Origin: Pseudomonas solani
Lineage (GTDB): Bacteria > Pseudomonadota > Gammaproteobacteria > Pseudomonadales > Pseudomonadaceae
Direction of reading: 5' to 3'
DNA: 64,000 bases
Assembly: GCF_026072635.1 (NCBI RefSeq)
Contig: NZ_AP023081.1
Span: 528,501 to 592,500 of the forward strand
This document shows positions 32,207-41,777 of this stretch, one piece after another. The number at the start of each line of letters is the position of its first letter. Within the stretch, counting starts at the first letter, position 1. The notes under the pieces were generated by a model. It ran no database searches, was not told where the DNA came from, and worked only from the letters and a program-made list of their open reading frames with translations. Made by a program: the position numbers and the translations under genes.

Positions 32207-32444
32207 GGTCCAGGATCATTTTCACGATGTAGCGCAGGTCGGCGTCTTCCGGCTCGCCGCGCTGCATGAACCAGCCGAACATGTCCTGGTCTTCGCATTC
32301 GAGCAGCTTGCGGAAGCGCGCCTGATCCTCCTCGCCAAGGCTCGGGTAGACCTCCCGGACGAAAGGTACCAGCAGCACATCGAGCTCCAGCATGCCACGG
32401 CGGCTGTGCCAGAAGAGTCGGTTCAGTTCAGTTGCGTCGGCCAT
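32190..32444 (-). CDS. sdhE: Succinate dehydrogenase flavinylation factor SdhE
   Basis: An 84-residue protein starting MADATELNRLFWHSRRGMLE; the RGMLELD motif (RGxxE) is the FAD-transfer signature of SdhE. It promotes covalent FAD attachment to SdhA, and by homology to fumarate reductase. The ATG at 32444 follows GGAGG. It overlaps the ygfX-like gene by 17 nt. A longer frame adds 22 residues unlike the family. Confidence 0.94.
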   Translation of the reverse strand: MADATELNRLFWHSRRGMLELDVLLVPFVREVYPSLGEEDQARFRKLLECEDQDMFGWFMQRGEPEDADLRYIVKMILDRVQPK

Positions 32445-32564
32445 CAGAGCGCCTCCAGGAATGAGGGCGGCAGTATAACGGCCCGAGCGGCATGCGGCAC
32501 CCGCTGACAACGGGGATGCCGGGCTCTATCATGACGCTCCGGACCTCAATTCCTGCGATATCCA

Positions 32565-33506
32565 ATGGCCGACTCAGCATTCTTCTGCCCGCTCACCCAC
32601 GAAGGCCTGCTCGCCGTCCGTGGCGTGGACGCCGCCAAGTTCCTCCAGGGCCAGGTCACCTGCAACCTCGCCTACCTCGACGACAAGACCGCCAGCCTCG
32701 GCGCCCGCTGCACCCCCAAGGGCCGCATGGTCTCCAGCTTCCGCATTCTTTCCGAAGGCGACGGCTACCTGCTGGCGCTCGACGCTGCCCTGCTGGATGC
32801 ACAACTGGCCGACCTGAAAAAGTACGCCGTGTTCTCCAAGTCCACCCTCGGTGATGAAAGCAGCGACTGGGTGCGCTTCGGCGTCGCCGGTGGTGACGCC
32901 GTGCTGCAAGGCCTGGGCCTCGAACTGCCGCCGGAAGCCGACAGCCTGGCCCGTGCCAATGGCCTCATCGCCCTGCGCCTGTCCAATGGCCGCAGCGAAC
33001 TCTGGGCACCGCGTGGCCAGGCCGACACCCTGCACACACGCCTCGCCGCCGACCTGCCCGAGGCGCCGCTGGACGCCTGGCTGCTCGGCCAGGTCCGCGC
33101 CGGCATCGGCCAGGTCTTCGCCGCCACCCGCGAGCTGTTCATCCCGCAGATGATCAACCTCCAGGCGGTCGGTGGCGTCAGCTTCAAGAAGGGCTGCTAC
33201 ACCGGGCAGGAAATCGTCGCCCGCATGCAGTACCTGGGCAAACTCAAGCGCCGCCTGCAGCGCCTTGCCCTGCCCGCCGGGGAACGCCCGCAGCCGGGCG
33301 CCGAACTCTTCTCCCCGGTGCACCAGAGCAGCGTGGGCGAAGTGGTGCTGGCGGCCCCGGCAGAAAACGGATTCGAATTGCTCGCCGTGCTCCAGGAAGA
33401 TGCGGTGAATGACGGACGGATCCACCTGGGCGCGGCCGATGGCCCCGCCCTGACTCTGCTGAACCTGCCTTACGTACTGGATGCCGACCGCGAGATTCAG
33501 CGGTAG
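32565..33506 (+). CDS. ygfZ: tRNA-modifying / iron-sulfur maintenance protein YgfZ
   Basis: A 313-residue folate-binding protein of the GcvT-like fold. The hallmark KGCYTGQEIVARMQYLGKLK (Cys in KGCYTGQ) is present, and the N-terminus FCPLTHEGLLAVRGVDAAKF matches YgfZ. It uses tetrahydrofolate to maintain certain iron-sulfur enzymes such as MiaB. It is divergent from sdhE, a frequent pairing in Pseudomonas. Confidence 0.93.
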   Translation: MADSAFFCPLTHEGLLAVRGVDAAKFLQGQVTCNLAYLDDKTASLGARCTPKGRMVSSFRILSEGDGYLLALDAALLDAQLADLKKYAVFSKSTLGDESSDWVRFGVAGGDAVLQGLGLELPPEADSLARANGLIALRLSNGRSELWAPRGQADTLHTRLAADLPEAPLDAWLLGQVRAGIGQVFAATRELFIPQMINLQAVGGVSFKKGCYTGQEIVARMQYLGKLKRRLQRLALPAGERPQPGAELFSPVHQSSVGEVVLAAPAENGFELLAVLQEDAVNDGRIHLGAADGPALTLLNLPYVLDADREIQR

Positions 33507-33544
33507 ACAGCACCGACCCGTCCCCTTTTTCCAAGAGAGCATCC

Positions 33545-34381
33545 ATGAGCAAACTCGCAGAACGCGTCCAGCAAGAACTGATCAACGCCATCGACAACGA
33601 CGAGCTGGTCTTGCCGACCCTCCCCGAGGTCGCCCTCAAGGTGCGCGAAGCCGCCGAGGACCCGGACGTCAGCATCCCCGCCCTGTCGAAGGTGATCGGC
33701 AACGATGCCGCCCTCACTGCGCGCATCATCAAGGTGGTCAACAGCCCGCTGCTGCGCACCAACAAGGAAATCACCGACCTGCAGATGGCCATCAGCCGCC
33801 TGGGGATCAACTACACCTGCAACCTGGCCACCGGCCTGGCCATGGAGCAGATGTTCCAGGCCACCTCCGACGTGGTCGACCGCAAGATGCGCGAAGTGTG
33901 GAACAAGAGCACCGAGATCGCCGGCATCTGCCACGTGCTCTGCCGCCACTACACCCGCCTCGCCCCGGACCAGGCGACCCTGGCCGGCCTGGTGCACCAG
34001 ATCGGCGTGCTGCCGATCCTCACCTACGCCGAGGAGCACTACGAGCTGCTGGCCGACTCCATCAGCCTCAACCACGTGATCGAGCGCATCCACCCGGTCA
34101 TCGGCGACCGCATCCTGCGCGCCTGGGAATTCCCCGAGCCGATCGCCCAGGTGCCGAGCCAGTTCCTCGACTTCACCCGCAACTCGCCCAAGGTCGACTA
34201 CGTCGACATCGTCCAGGTCGCCACCCTGCAGAGCTACCTGGGCAGCGAGCACCCCTACACCCAGCTGGACTGGAGCCAGATCCCGGCGTTCGCCAAGCTG
34301 GGCCTCGACCCGCAGGTGGACATGCAGGCCGACGAAGACCTCTCCGCCGCCATGGAAGCGGCCATGGGTATGCTGCAGTAA
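33545..34381 (+). CDS. HDOD domain protein
   Basis: A 278-residue protein made mostly of one HDOD domain: LPTLPEVALKVREAAEDPDV, LSKVIGNDAALTARIIKVVNS, then an HQIGVLPILTYAEEH segment. HDOD domains resemble HD hydrolases but lack the full metal site and usually act as signalling adaptors, often near c-di-GMP proteins. It is 38 nt after ygfZ and may be cotranscribed. No specific function can be given. Confidence 0.88.
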   Translation: MSKLAERVQQELINAIDNDELVLPTLPEVALKVREAAEDPDVSIPALSKVIGNDAALTARIIKVVNSPLLRTNKEITDLQMAISRLGINYTCNLATGLAMEQMFQATSDVVDRKMREVWNKSTEIAGICHVLCRHYTRLAPDQATLAGLVHQIGVLPILTYAEEHYELLADSISLNHVIERIHPVIGDRILRAWEFPEPIAQVPSQFLDFTRNSPKVDYVDIVQVATLQSYLGSEHPYTQLDWSQIPAFAKLGLDPQVDMQADEDLSAAMEAAMGMLQ

Positions 34382-34451
34382 TACAGCGGTAACGCGCATC
34401 CGCGAAAACCTCACTAGACTCCGGGCATTCCGGAGTTCAAGGATGTAACGG

Positions 34452-35207
34452 ATGCGCACCCTCCTCCTGTTCCTCTCCCTCTGCCTGGGCGGCTTCTGCA
34501 CCGCCCAGGAGCTGCGCCTCACCAACGGTGAATGGGCGCCCTATCTCGGCGAGAAGCTGCCCTACCAGGGCGTCGCCTCGCGCATCGTCGCCGAAGCCTT
34601 CGCCCTGGAAGGGATCGACGTGCGCTGGGAGTTCTACCCCTGGGCCCGCGCCCTGCGCCTGGCCGAACGCGGCGAACGCGACGGCAGCGCGGTCTGGCTG
34701 CGCAACCCCGAGCGCGACCAGCACTTCTTCGTCAGCGAACCGGTGATCGAAAGCGGCTACTACCTGTTCCACCGCAACGACCTGGCGCTCGACTGGCAAC
34801 AGATCGACGACCTCGCCCAGCTGCGCTTCGGCGCCACCCTCGGCTATGACTACGGCGAAGCCTTCCAGCGTGCCGAACGCGAGGGCCGCCTCAAGGTGCA
34901 GCGCCTGCCCAGCGAGGAACAGGGCCTGCGCATGCTGCTGGCCGGGCGCATCGACGTATTCCCGGTGGACAAGATCGTCGCCATCGCCATGCTCCAGGAC
35001 AACTTCACCAGCGCCGAGCGCGCTCGTGTCAGCTTCCATGCCCGCCCGCTGCGCAGCGACTCCCTGCACCTGCTGCTGTCGCGCACCGACCCGGCCAATG
35101 CCGAACGCATCACGCGCTTCAACCGGGGCCTGGCACGCCTGCGCGAGAGCGGCAAGGTCGCCCGCTACCTGCTCGAAGCCCAACAACCGCTGAGCATGCT
35201 GCCCTAG
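34452..35207 (+). CDS. Periplasmic solute-binding protein, family 3
   Basis: A 251-residue protein with a signal peptide (LLLFLSLCLGGFCTAQE) and the bacterial family-3 binding fold: LRLTNGEWAPYLGEK, FEG-like WEFYPWARALRLAERGERDG, and LRMLLAGRIDVFPVDK. No permease or ATPase is next to it, so it may be a stand-alone sensor or work with an unlinked transporter. Its TAG stop and that of the convergent tctE share the CTAG at 35204-35207. Confidence 0.85.
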   Translation: MRTLLLFLSLCLGGFCTAQELRLTNGEWAPYLGEKLPYQGVASRIVAEAFALEGIDVRWEFYPWARALRLAERGERDGSAVWLRNPERDQHFFVSEPVIESGYYLFHRNDLALDWQQIDDLAQLRFGATLGYDYGEAFQRAEREGRLKVQRLPSEEQGLRMLLAGRIDVFPVDKIVAIAMLQDNFTSAERARVSFHARPLRSDSLHLLLSRTDPANAERITRFNRGLARLRESGKVARYLLEAQQPLSMLP

Positions 35208-36589
35208 GCCGGCGGAAAGCTGACTCGCACCCGCAAGCCACCCGAGGCGCCGTCATGCAGGCTGATGTCCGCCAGGTGCGCCCGGCAGATTTCCCCGACT
35301 ATCGCCAGGCCCAGCCCCGCGCCACTGACCTGCGGCGATCGCCGGTAGAAGCGCTCGAACACCTTGTCGCGGTCCTCGGCGGGGATGCCGCTGCCATCGT
35401 CCTCCACCTCCAGCACCGCCGGCGCGAGCACCCGCAGGGTCACATTGCCGCCCTTCGGCGTGTGCGCCAGGGCGTTGTCCACGAGGTTGCTCAGCAGCTC
35501 GTTGAGCAGCGTCGGCTCGCCCATCACCCAGGCCATGTCCTCCGCCTCCAGGGCCAGGGCGATGCCCCGCGCATGGGCCAGCGGCGCCAGGGCCATGCCC
35601 AGCTCGCGGGCCAGGGCGCCCAGCTCGATGCGCTCGGCCCCTCCCTCGGCGATGGCGCGCGCGCCGCTCTCGATGCGCGCCAGGGACAACAGTTGGTTGG
35701 CCAGATGGGTCAGCCGGTCGGTGTTGGCGGCGGTGTCCTCCAGGGTGCGATACCACTGCGCGGGCTCCCGCTCGCGCAACCCCAGCTCCACCCGAGCCTT
35801 TAGCGCCGCCAGCGGCGTGCGCAATTCGTGGGAGGCATCGGCGATAAAGTCGGCCTGGCGCTGGAACAAGCCGCGCAGACGCTCGGTGAACTGGTTCAGT
35901 GCATCCACCAGTGGCTTCAGCTCGGTCTGCACCGCCACCACCGGCAACGGCCGCAGGTCGTCGGCCTGGCGCTCTTCCACGGCATTGCGCAGCTGGTTCA
36001 GCGGGCGCAGGGCGGCGCTCACCACCAGCCACACCAGGGCCAGGGCCGCCAGCGACATCACTGCCAGGCGCCACAGGCTGTCCACCAGCAGGCCGCGGGC
36101 CAGGCGCTCGCGGGCCTCCTCGGTCTCGGCCACGCGGATCTCCGCCATGCCGTTGATGCTCTCCTCGCTCACCGGCCGCAGCAGGCTCACCACGCGCACG
36201 TCCACGCCGTCGTAACGGGCATCGTAGAAACGCGCCAGGGCCGGGTAATCATCGGTACGTGTCGTGCCCTTCGGTGGGCCGGGCAGGTTCTCGTAGCCGG
36301 AAACCAGTTTTCCCTCGATATCGGTCACCTGGTAGAAGATGCGCCCCGCGCTGTCGTAGGCGAAGGTGTCCAGCGCCACATAGGGCACATCGGCCTTGAG
36401 CCGGCCATCCGCCTCGTAGAGCCCGGCGGAGATGGCCCGCGCCGAGGCCAGCAACGTGCGGTCATAGGCGGTGTCGGCGGCATCGCGGGCGCTCCAGTAG
36501 GCGCTCATGCTGACGATCACCAGCAGCACCGCCAGCAGCGCCGCCAGGCGCCGCAGCAGCCGCCCCCGCAAGCTGCCGGCTTCACGCAT
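35204..36589 (-). CDS. tctE: Sensor histidine kinase TctE
   Basis: A 461-residue kinase: TM1 (about 13-33), a periplasmic sensor domain of about 130 residues (family 2CSK_N type), TM2, a short HAMP-like linker, then HisKA with the phospho-accepting His in FIADASHELRTPL and HATPase with N box ELLSNLVDNALAHTP and G boxes DDGSGIP and GAGLGLAI. It senses external tricarboxylates and signals to TctD. The ATG at 36589 overlaps the tctD stop by 8 nt. The genes it should control (opdH-tctCBA) are divergent. Confidence 0.92.
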   Translation of the reverse strand: MREAGSLRGRLLRRLAALLAVLLVIVSMSAYWSARDAADTAYDRTLLASARAISAGLYEADGRLKADVPYVALDTFAYDSAGRIFYQVTDIEGKLVSGYENLPGPPKGTTRTDDYPALARFYDARYDGVDVRVVSLLRPVSEESINGMAEIRVAETEEARERLARGLLVDSLWRLAVMSLAALALVWLVVSAALRPLNQLRNAVEERQADDLRPLPVVAVQTELKPLVDALNQFTERLRGLFQRQADFIADASHELRTPLAALKARVELGLREREPAQWYRTLEDTAANTDRLTHLANQLLSLARIESGARAIAEGGAERIELGALARELGMALAPLAHARGIALALEAEDMAWVMGEPTLLNELLSNLVDNALAHTPKGGNVTLRVLAPAVLEVEDDGSGIPAEDRDKVFERFYRRSPQVSGAGLGLAIVGEICRAHLADISLHDGASGGLRVRVSFPPA

Positions 36590-37253
36590 CCTGGTGTTCC
36601 AGCAGGTAGCCCAGGCCACGGAAGGTGACGATGCGCACCGCGCTGCCTTCGAGCTTCTTGCGCAGGCGGTGGATGTAGATCTCGATGGCGTCGGGGCTGG
36701 CGTCCTGGTCCAGGCCGAACACCTGGGACGCCAGCTGCTCCTTGCTCATCACCCGACCGGGCCGGGCGATCAGCACCTCCAGCACCGCCTGCTCGCGGGA
36801 GGTCAGGGTCAGCACCTCGTCGTCCAGGCTGAAGCGCCGCGTCCCCAGGTCATAGAGCAGGGGCCCGCAGCGCTGCTGCTGTTCGCCGCCGAGCACGCTG
36901 CGCCGCAACAGCGCCTTGACCCGCGCCTCCAGTTCGGTGAGTTCGAAGGGCTTGGCCAGATAGTCGTCCGCGCCGAGGTTGAGGCCGTGCACCCGGTCCT
37001 TCACCTCGCCGCGCGCCGTCAGCATCAGCACCGGCAGGGTCTTGCCGCGCCCGCGCAGGCGCGCCAGCACCTCGAAACCGTCCAGCCGCGGCAGCCCCAC
37101 GTCGAGCACCGCCAGGGCGTAATCCTCGCTGGCCAGGGCCAGGTCGGCCGCCACGCCGTCGTGCAGCACGTCCACCGTCCAGCCCACGGCCTTGAAGGCC
37201 TGGGCGATGCTCTCGGCCAGTTGGGGGTGGTCTTCGACCAGCAGGATTCGCAA
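36582..37253 (-). CDS. tctD: Response regulator TctD
   Basis: A 223-residue OmpR/PhoB-type regulator: receiver domain beginning LRILLVEDHPQLAE with phospho-acceptor Asp in LDVGLPRLDGFE and Lys in LAKPFELTELEAR, and a C-terminal winged helix (LTLTSREQAVLEVLI, AIEIYIHRLRKKLE). The start is TTG at 37253, with GGAG 9 nt upstream; it yields the exact family N-terminus, and the longer frame does not. It controls tricarboxylate uptake genes with TctE. It overlaps tctE by 8 nt. Confidence 0.92.
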   Translation of the reverse strand: MRILLVEDHPQLAESIAQAFKAVGWTVDVLHDGVAADLALASEDYALAVLDVGLPRLDGFEVLARLRGRGKTLPVLMLTARGEVKDRVHGLNLGADDYLAKPFELTELEARVKALLRRSVLGGEQQQRCGPLLYDLGTRRFSLDDEVLTLTSREQAVLEVLIARPGRVMSKEQLASQVFGLDQDASPDAIEIYIHRLRKKLEGSAVRIVTFRGLGYLLEHQDA

Positions 37254-37428
37254 GGCGGGGTACTCCGGAGAACGGCGATCGGGCTGAAGTGTAACGGCCC
37301 GAAAGCCGCTGTGAATGGCACGCAGGATTTCTTTCACGCTGAAAGGCTGGCGAAAGTTTCACCCCCTAGCATCCGGCCAGGGTGGCAAGAACCACCCACA
37401 GACGCAGGCTCATGGTCGGGCCCGCGCT

Positions 37429-37442
37429 AACAAAAACAAGAA
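37429..37442 (+). promoter_or_regulatory. Crc/Hfq-type CA motif in opdH leader
   Basis: AACAAAAACAAGAA, an extended AAnAAnAAnAAnAA match ending 3 nt before the GGAG of opdH. It is the best of the seven CA motifs in the window. Confidence 0.65.
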
Positions 37443-37455
37443 TTGGAGACCAACG

Positions 37456-38721
37456 ATGCTCACTGCCTCCCGGCAGGCGCTGCCGCCTGTTCGCACCCTC
37501 ACCCTAGCCATCGCCGGCTGCACCCTGGCCCCCTTCGCCCAGGCTGACTTCATCAAGGACAGCACGGCGACCCTCGAAGCCCGCAACATCTACCTGAACC
37601 GCGACTTCCGCGATGGCGACGGCCAGTCCCGCCGCGACGAATGGGCCCAGGGCTTCATCCTCAACATCGAATCCGGCTACACCGAAGGCACCGTCGGCTT
37701 CGGCCTGGACGCCCTCGGCATGCTCGGTATCAAGCTCGACTCCGGTCGCGGCCAGAGCGGCACCGACCTGCTGCCGGTGCAGGACGACGGCGGCACCCCG
37801 GACGAATACGGCAAGCTCGGCCTCACCGCCAAGGTGCGTTTCTCCAAGAGCGAGCTGCGCCTGGGCAGCCACATCCCCGAGCTGCCGGTGGTCAAGGCCA
37901 GCGACAGCCGCATCCTGCCCCAGGTGTTCGAGGGCGGCCTGCTGACTTCCAAGGAACTCGACGGCCTGACCTTCAACGGTGGCCGCCTGCGCGAGGTCAA
38001 GGACCGCGCCTCGACCAACTCCGAAGACCTCGCCCTGAACAACAAGAACCGCCGCTTCGCCAGCGGTGCCAGCGGCTCGCACTTCGACCTGGCCGGCGCC
38101 GACTACGCCTTCAGCAAGCAGCTCACCGGGCGCTACTACTTCGCCGAGCTGGACGACGTCTACCGCCAGCACTTCTTCGGCCTGCTGGCCAGCCAGCCCC
38201 TGGGCAGCGGCACCCTCAGCGCCGACCTGCGCTACGCCATCAGCGACGACAGCGGCCGCGCCGACGCCGGCAAGGTGGACAACCGCGCCCTCAACGGCAT
38301 GCTCAGCTACGGCCAGGGCAGCCACAAGGTCGGCCTCGGCTACCAGCGCATGAGCGGCGACACCGGCTTCGCCTACATCGATGGCACCGACCCCTTCCTG
38401 GTCAACTTCGTGCAGATCAACGACTTCGCCAACGCCGACCAGCGTTCCTGGCAGGCCCGCTACGACCTGGACTTCACCGCCATGGGCGTGCCTGGCCTGA
38501 GCTTCATGACCCGCTACATCACCAGCGACAACGCCGAGGTCACCAACAGCGCCGAGGAAGGCCGCGAATGGGAGCGCGACGTCGAATTCAAGTACGTGGT
38601 GCAGAGTGGCACGCTCAAGGACCTCACCTTCCGCGCCCGCCACGCCGGCTTCCGTTCCAACTTCGCCCGTGACGCGGACGAGCTGCGCCTGATCGTCAGC
38701 TACGCCCTGCCGATCTGGTGA
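37456..38721 (+). CDS. opdH: OprD-family outer membrane porin OpdH (tricarboxylate channel)
   Basis: A 421-residue outer-membrane porin with a signal peptide (cleaved near FAQADF), then FIKDSTATLEARNIYLNRDF, the typical OprD N-terminus. It has PDEYGKLGLTAKVRFSKSEL and LRLGSHIPELPVV, and a final ISLIVSYALPIW-like strand ending in an aromatic residue. OpdH lets cis-aconitate and related tricarboxylates through the outer membrane. It leads the opdH-tctC-tctB-tctA unit, divergent from tctDE. A strong CA motif sits just before its ribosome binding site. Confidence 0.92.
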   Translation: MLTASRQALPPVRTLTLAIAGCTLAPFAQADFIKDSTATLEARNIYLNRDFRDGDGQSRRDEWAQGFILNIESGYTEGTVGFGLDALGMLGIKLDSGRGQSGTDLLPVQDDGGTPDEYGKLGLTAKVRFSKSELRLGSHIPELPVVKASDSRILPQVFEGGLLTSKELDGLTFNGGRLREVKDRASTNSEDLALNNKNRRFASGASGSHFDLAGADYAFSKQLTGRYYFAELDDVYRQHFFGLLASQPLGSGTLSADLRYAISDDSGRADAGKVDNRALNGMLSYGQGSHKVGLGYQRMSGDTGFAYIDGTDPFLVNFVQINDFANADQRSWQARYDLDFTAMGVPGLSFMTRYITSDNAEVTNSAEEGREWERDVEFKYVVQSGTLKDLTFRARHAGFRSNFARDADELRLIVSYALPIW

Positions 38722-38752
38722 TCCACAATAAGACTCCACAGGAGAACCCCCG

Positions 38753-39730
38753 ATGAAGATCGCTCTCACCCGCCTCGCCCTCGCCGCATCCTGCCTGCTG
38801 CTCTCCAGCCAGTTGCTGGCTGAGCCCAAGCGCCCCGAGTGCATCGCCCCGGCCGCGCCCGGCGGCGGCTTCGACCTCACCTGCAAGCTGGCGCAAAGCG
38901 CCCTGATGGACGCCAAGCTGCTGAGCAAGCCGATGCGCGTCACCTACATGCCCGGCGGCGTCGGCGCGGTGGCCTACAACGCCGTGGTCGCCCAGCGCCC
39001 CGGTGACGCCGGCACCCTCACCGCCTGGTCCAGCGGCTCGCTGCTCAACCTCGCCCAGGGCAAGTTCGGCCGCTTCGACGAGAACGCCGTGCGCTGGCTG
39101 GCCGGCATCGGCACCAGCTACGGCGCCATCGCCGTGCGTAACGATTCGCCCTACAAGAACCTCGACGACCTGGTCAAAGCCCTCAAGGCCGACCCGGGCA
39201 AGGTGGTGATCGGATCCTCCGGCACCGTCGGCAGCCAGGACTGGATGCAGACCGCGCTACTGGCCAAGGCCGCCGGTATCGACCCGCGCAACCTGCGCTA
39301 CGTGGCCCTGGAAGGCGGCGGCGAGATCGCCACCGCGCTGCTCGGCGGGCACATCCAGGTGGGTAGCACCGACATCTCCGACTCCATGCCGCACATCCTC
39401 GCCGGCAACATGCGCATCCTCGCCGTGCTCTCCGACGAACGCCTGCCGGGTGAGGACAAGGCCAACATCCCCACCGCCAAGGAACAGGGCTACGACATCA
39501 GCTGGCCGGTGGTGCGTGGCTTCTACCTCGGGCCCAAGGTCAGCGACGAGGACTACGCCTGGTGGAAGGCCGCCTTCGACCAGCTGCTGGCCTCCGAGGA
39601 CTTCGCCAAGCTGCGCGACCAGCGCGAGCTGTTCCCCTTCGCCATGACCGGCCCGGAACTGGACGCCTACGTGAAAACGCGCGTCGCCCAGTACAAGCAG
39701 ATGGCCCAGGAATTCGGCCTGACCCAATAA
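38753..39730 (+). CDS. tctC: Tripartite tricarboxylate transporter binding protein TctC
   Basis: A 325-residue periplasmic binding protein with a signal peptide (LALAASCLLLSSQLLAEPK) and the TctC/Bug fold: CIAPAAPGGGFDLTCKLAQ, the VTYMPGGVGAVAYN loop and SSGTVGSQDWMQ. It binds tricarboxylates (citrate or cis-aconitate) and delivers them to TctAB. It follows opdH by 31 nt with an AGGAGA site. Confidence 0.94.
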   Translation: MKIALTRLALAASCLLLSSQLLAEPKRPECIAPAAPGGGFDLTCKLAQSALMDAKLLSKPMRVTYMPGGVGAVAYNAVVAQRPGDAGTLTAWSSGSLLNLAQGKFGRFDENAVRWLAGIGTSYGAIAVRNDSPYKNLDDLVKALKADPGKVVIGSSGTVGSQDWMQTALLAKAAGIDPRNLRYVALEGGGEIATALLGGHIQVGSTDISDSMPHILAGNMRILAVLSDERLPGEDKANIPTAKEQGYDISWPVVRGFYLGPKVSDEDYAWWKAAFDQLLASEDFAKLRDQRELFPFAMTGPELDAYVKTRVAQYKQMAQEFGLTQ

Positions 39731-39802
39731 GGCTCACCGCCGCAGCCGGCTGAGCGCCCCGCCAGCCGGCCCTCCGCGCCTTCGATCCGCGAGGAATTCA
39801 CC

Positions 39803-40258
39803 ATGCTTTTTCAACGCCTGTTCAGTCTGGGCTGGCTCGCTGCATGCCTGGTTTTTGCCGTGCTGGCCTGGGACTACCACGCCGCCTTCTCCTACGAGCC
39901 GGTCGGCCCGCGCGCCTTCCCCCTGCTGATGCTGGGGCTGATGGCCGCCGCGCTGGTCTGGCTGACGCTGCGCCCCACCCCGGTGGCGCACACGCACGAC
40001 GAGCAGCCGCTGGACGCCGCCAGCCTGCGCAAGGTGGCCGCCTGCATCGCCCTGCTGCTGGTCTACGCCGGGCTCTTCGAGCCGCTGGGCTTCATCCTCT
40101 CCAGCAGCCTCGTCGGCGTCTTCATGGCGCGCCTCTACGGCGGCCGCTGGCTGCCCAGTGCCATCGCCGCGCTGCTGATCAGCGTCGGCCTCTACCTGCT
40201 GTTCGACAAGACCCTCGACGTGCCGCTGCCGCTGGGCGTCCTCGACTTCCTGGAGTGA
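39803..40258 (+). CDS. tctB: Tripartite tricarboxylate transporter small membrane subunit TctB
   Basis: A 151-residue protein with four hydrophobic segments, the size and topology of TctB. YEPVGPRAFPLLMLGLM is the family's N-terminal motif, and FEPLGFILSSSLVGVFMARLYGG matches its C-terminal half. It forms the membrane complex with TctA. It is 4 nt before tctA. Confidence 0.93.
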   Translation: MLFQRLFSLGWLAACLVFAVLAWDYHAAFSYEPVGPRAFPLLMLGLMAAALVWLTLRPTPVAHTHDEQPLDAASLRKVAACIALLLVYAGLFEPLGFILSSSLVGVFMARLYGGRWLPSAIAALLISVGLYLLFDKTLDVPLPLGVLDFLE

Positions 40259-40262
40259 TGAC

Positions 40263-41777
40263 ATGGAAACCTTGAGCTACCTGGGCCAGGGCTTCGGCGT
40301 TGCCCTTTCCCCCTACAACCTGGTCACTGCGCTGGTGGGCACCCTGATCGGTACCATCGTCGGCCTGCTGCCGGGCCTCGGCCCGATCAACGGCGTGGCC
40401 CTGCTGATTCCGGTGGCCTTCGCCCTCGGCCTGCCACCGGAGTCGGCGCTGATCCTCCTCGCCGCCGTCTACCTGGGCTGCGAATACGGTGGGCGCATCA
40501 GCTCCATCCTGCTCAACATCCCCGGTGAAGCCTCCACCGTGATGACCACCCTCGACGGCTACCCCATGGCCCGCCAGGGCCTGGCCGGCGTGGCCCTGTC
40601 GCTGTCGGCCTGGAGTTCCTTCATCGGCGCCTTCATCGCCACCTGCGGCATGGTGCTGTTCGCCCCGCTGCTGGCCAAGTGGGCCATCGCCTTCGGCCCG
40701 GCGGAGTACTTCGTGCTCATGGTCTTCGCCATCGTCGCCCTGGGCGGCATGGCCGGCGACCGGCCGATGAAAACCTTCATCGCCGCCCTGCTCGGCCTGT
40801 TCCTCTCCACCATCGGTATCGACGCCAACAGCGGCGTGTACCGCTTCACCTTCGACAGCATCCACGTCGCCGACGGCATCCAGTTCGTGGTGCTGGTACT
40901 GGGCCTGTTCTCGGTGAGCGAGATCCTCCTGTTGCTGGAGAAGACTCACCACGGCCACGTTGCGGTGAAGGCCACCGGGCGCATGCTGTTCAACGTCAAG
41001 GAGGCCGCTTCGGTGGCCGTGGTCAACCTGCGCTGCGGGGTCATGGGCTTCATCCTCGGCGTGCTGCCCGGTGCTGGCGCCACCCTGGCCAGCGCCGTGG
41101 CCTACATGACCGAGAAGAAGCTGGCCGGCGACAGCGGCACGTTCGGCAAGGGCGACATGCGCGGCCTGGCGGCACCGGAAACCGCCATCGGCGCCTCCGC
41201 CTGCGGCGCCATGGTGCCGATGCTGACCCTCGGCGTTCCCGGCTCCGGCACCACCGCGGTGATGATCGGCGCGCTGACGCTCTACAACATCACCCCCGGC
41301 CCGATGCTGTTCCAGCAGCAACCGGACATCGTCTGGGGCCTGATCGCCTCGCTGTTCATCGCCAACCTCATGCTGGTGATCCTCAACATCCCGATGATCC
41401 GGTTGTTCACCCGCATCCTCAACGTGCCCAACTGGGTGCTGGTGCCGGTGATCGCCATCATCACCTCCATCGGCGTCTACGCCGTGCACGCCACCACCTT
41501 CGACCTGTTCCTGATGGTCGCCATCGGCATCTTCGGCTACATCCTGCGCAAGCTGGACTTCCCCCTGTCGCCGCTGCTGCTGGGCTTCATCCTCGGCGGG
41601 CTGATGGAGCAGAACCTGCGCCGTGCGCTGTCCATCTCCAACGGTGAGCTGGGCATCCTCTGGTCCAGCCCCATCACCCTCGGCACCTGGGCCCTGGTGC
41701 TGGTGATGCTGGCCCTGCCGCTGGTGCGCATCTGGCGCCGCCGCAGCGCCCAGCGCAAGGCCCTGGCCGGTGCCTGA
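40263..41777 (+). CDS. tctA: Tripartite tricarboxylate transporter large membrane subunit TctA
   Basis: A 504-residue protein with about 12 membrane segments. The duplicated glycine-rich loops GLLPGLGPINGVALLIP and GVLPGAGATLASAVAY are TctA hallmarks, and AAPETAIGASACGAMVPMLTL is also conserved. It is the Na+-driven translocating subunit. It overlaps the AbrB-type gene by 8 nt. Confidence 0.95.
   Translation: METLSYLGQGFGVALSPYNLVTALVGTLIGTIVGLLPGLGPINGVALLIPVAFALGLPPESALILLAAVYLGCEYGGRISSILLNIPGEASTVMTTLDGYPMARQGLAGVALSLSAWSSFIGAFIATCGMVLFAPLLAKWAIAFGPAEYFVLMVFAIVALGGMAGDRPMKTFIAALLGLFLSTIGIDANSGVYRFTFDSIHVADGIQFVVLVLGLFSVSEILLLLEKTHHGHVAVKATGRMLFNVKEAASVAVVNLRCGVMGFILGVLPGAGATLASAVAYMTEKKLAGDSGTFGKGDMRGLAAPETAIGASACGAMVPMLTLGVPGSGTTAVMIGALTLYNITPGPMLFQQQPDIVWGLIASLFIANLMLVILNIPMIRLFTRILNVPNWVLVPVIAIITSIGVYAVHATTFDLFLMVAIGIFGYILRKLDFPLSPLLLGFILGGLMEQNLRRALSISNGELGILWSSPITLGTWALVLVMLALPLVRIWRRRSAQRKALAGA

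Noticed and set aside
31754..32444. Toxin-antitoxin pair (CptA/CptB)
   Set aside because: The CptB homologue is SdhE, a flavinylation factor with a clear RGxxE motif; a toxin role for the YgfX-like partner is weakly supported.
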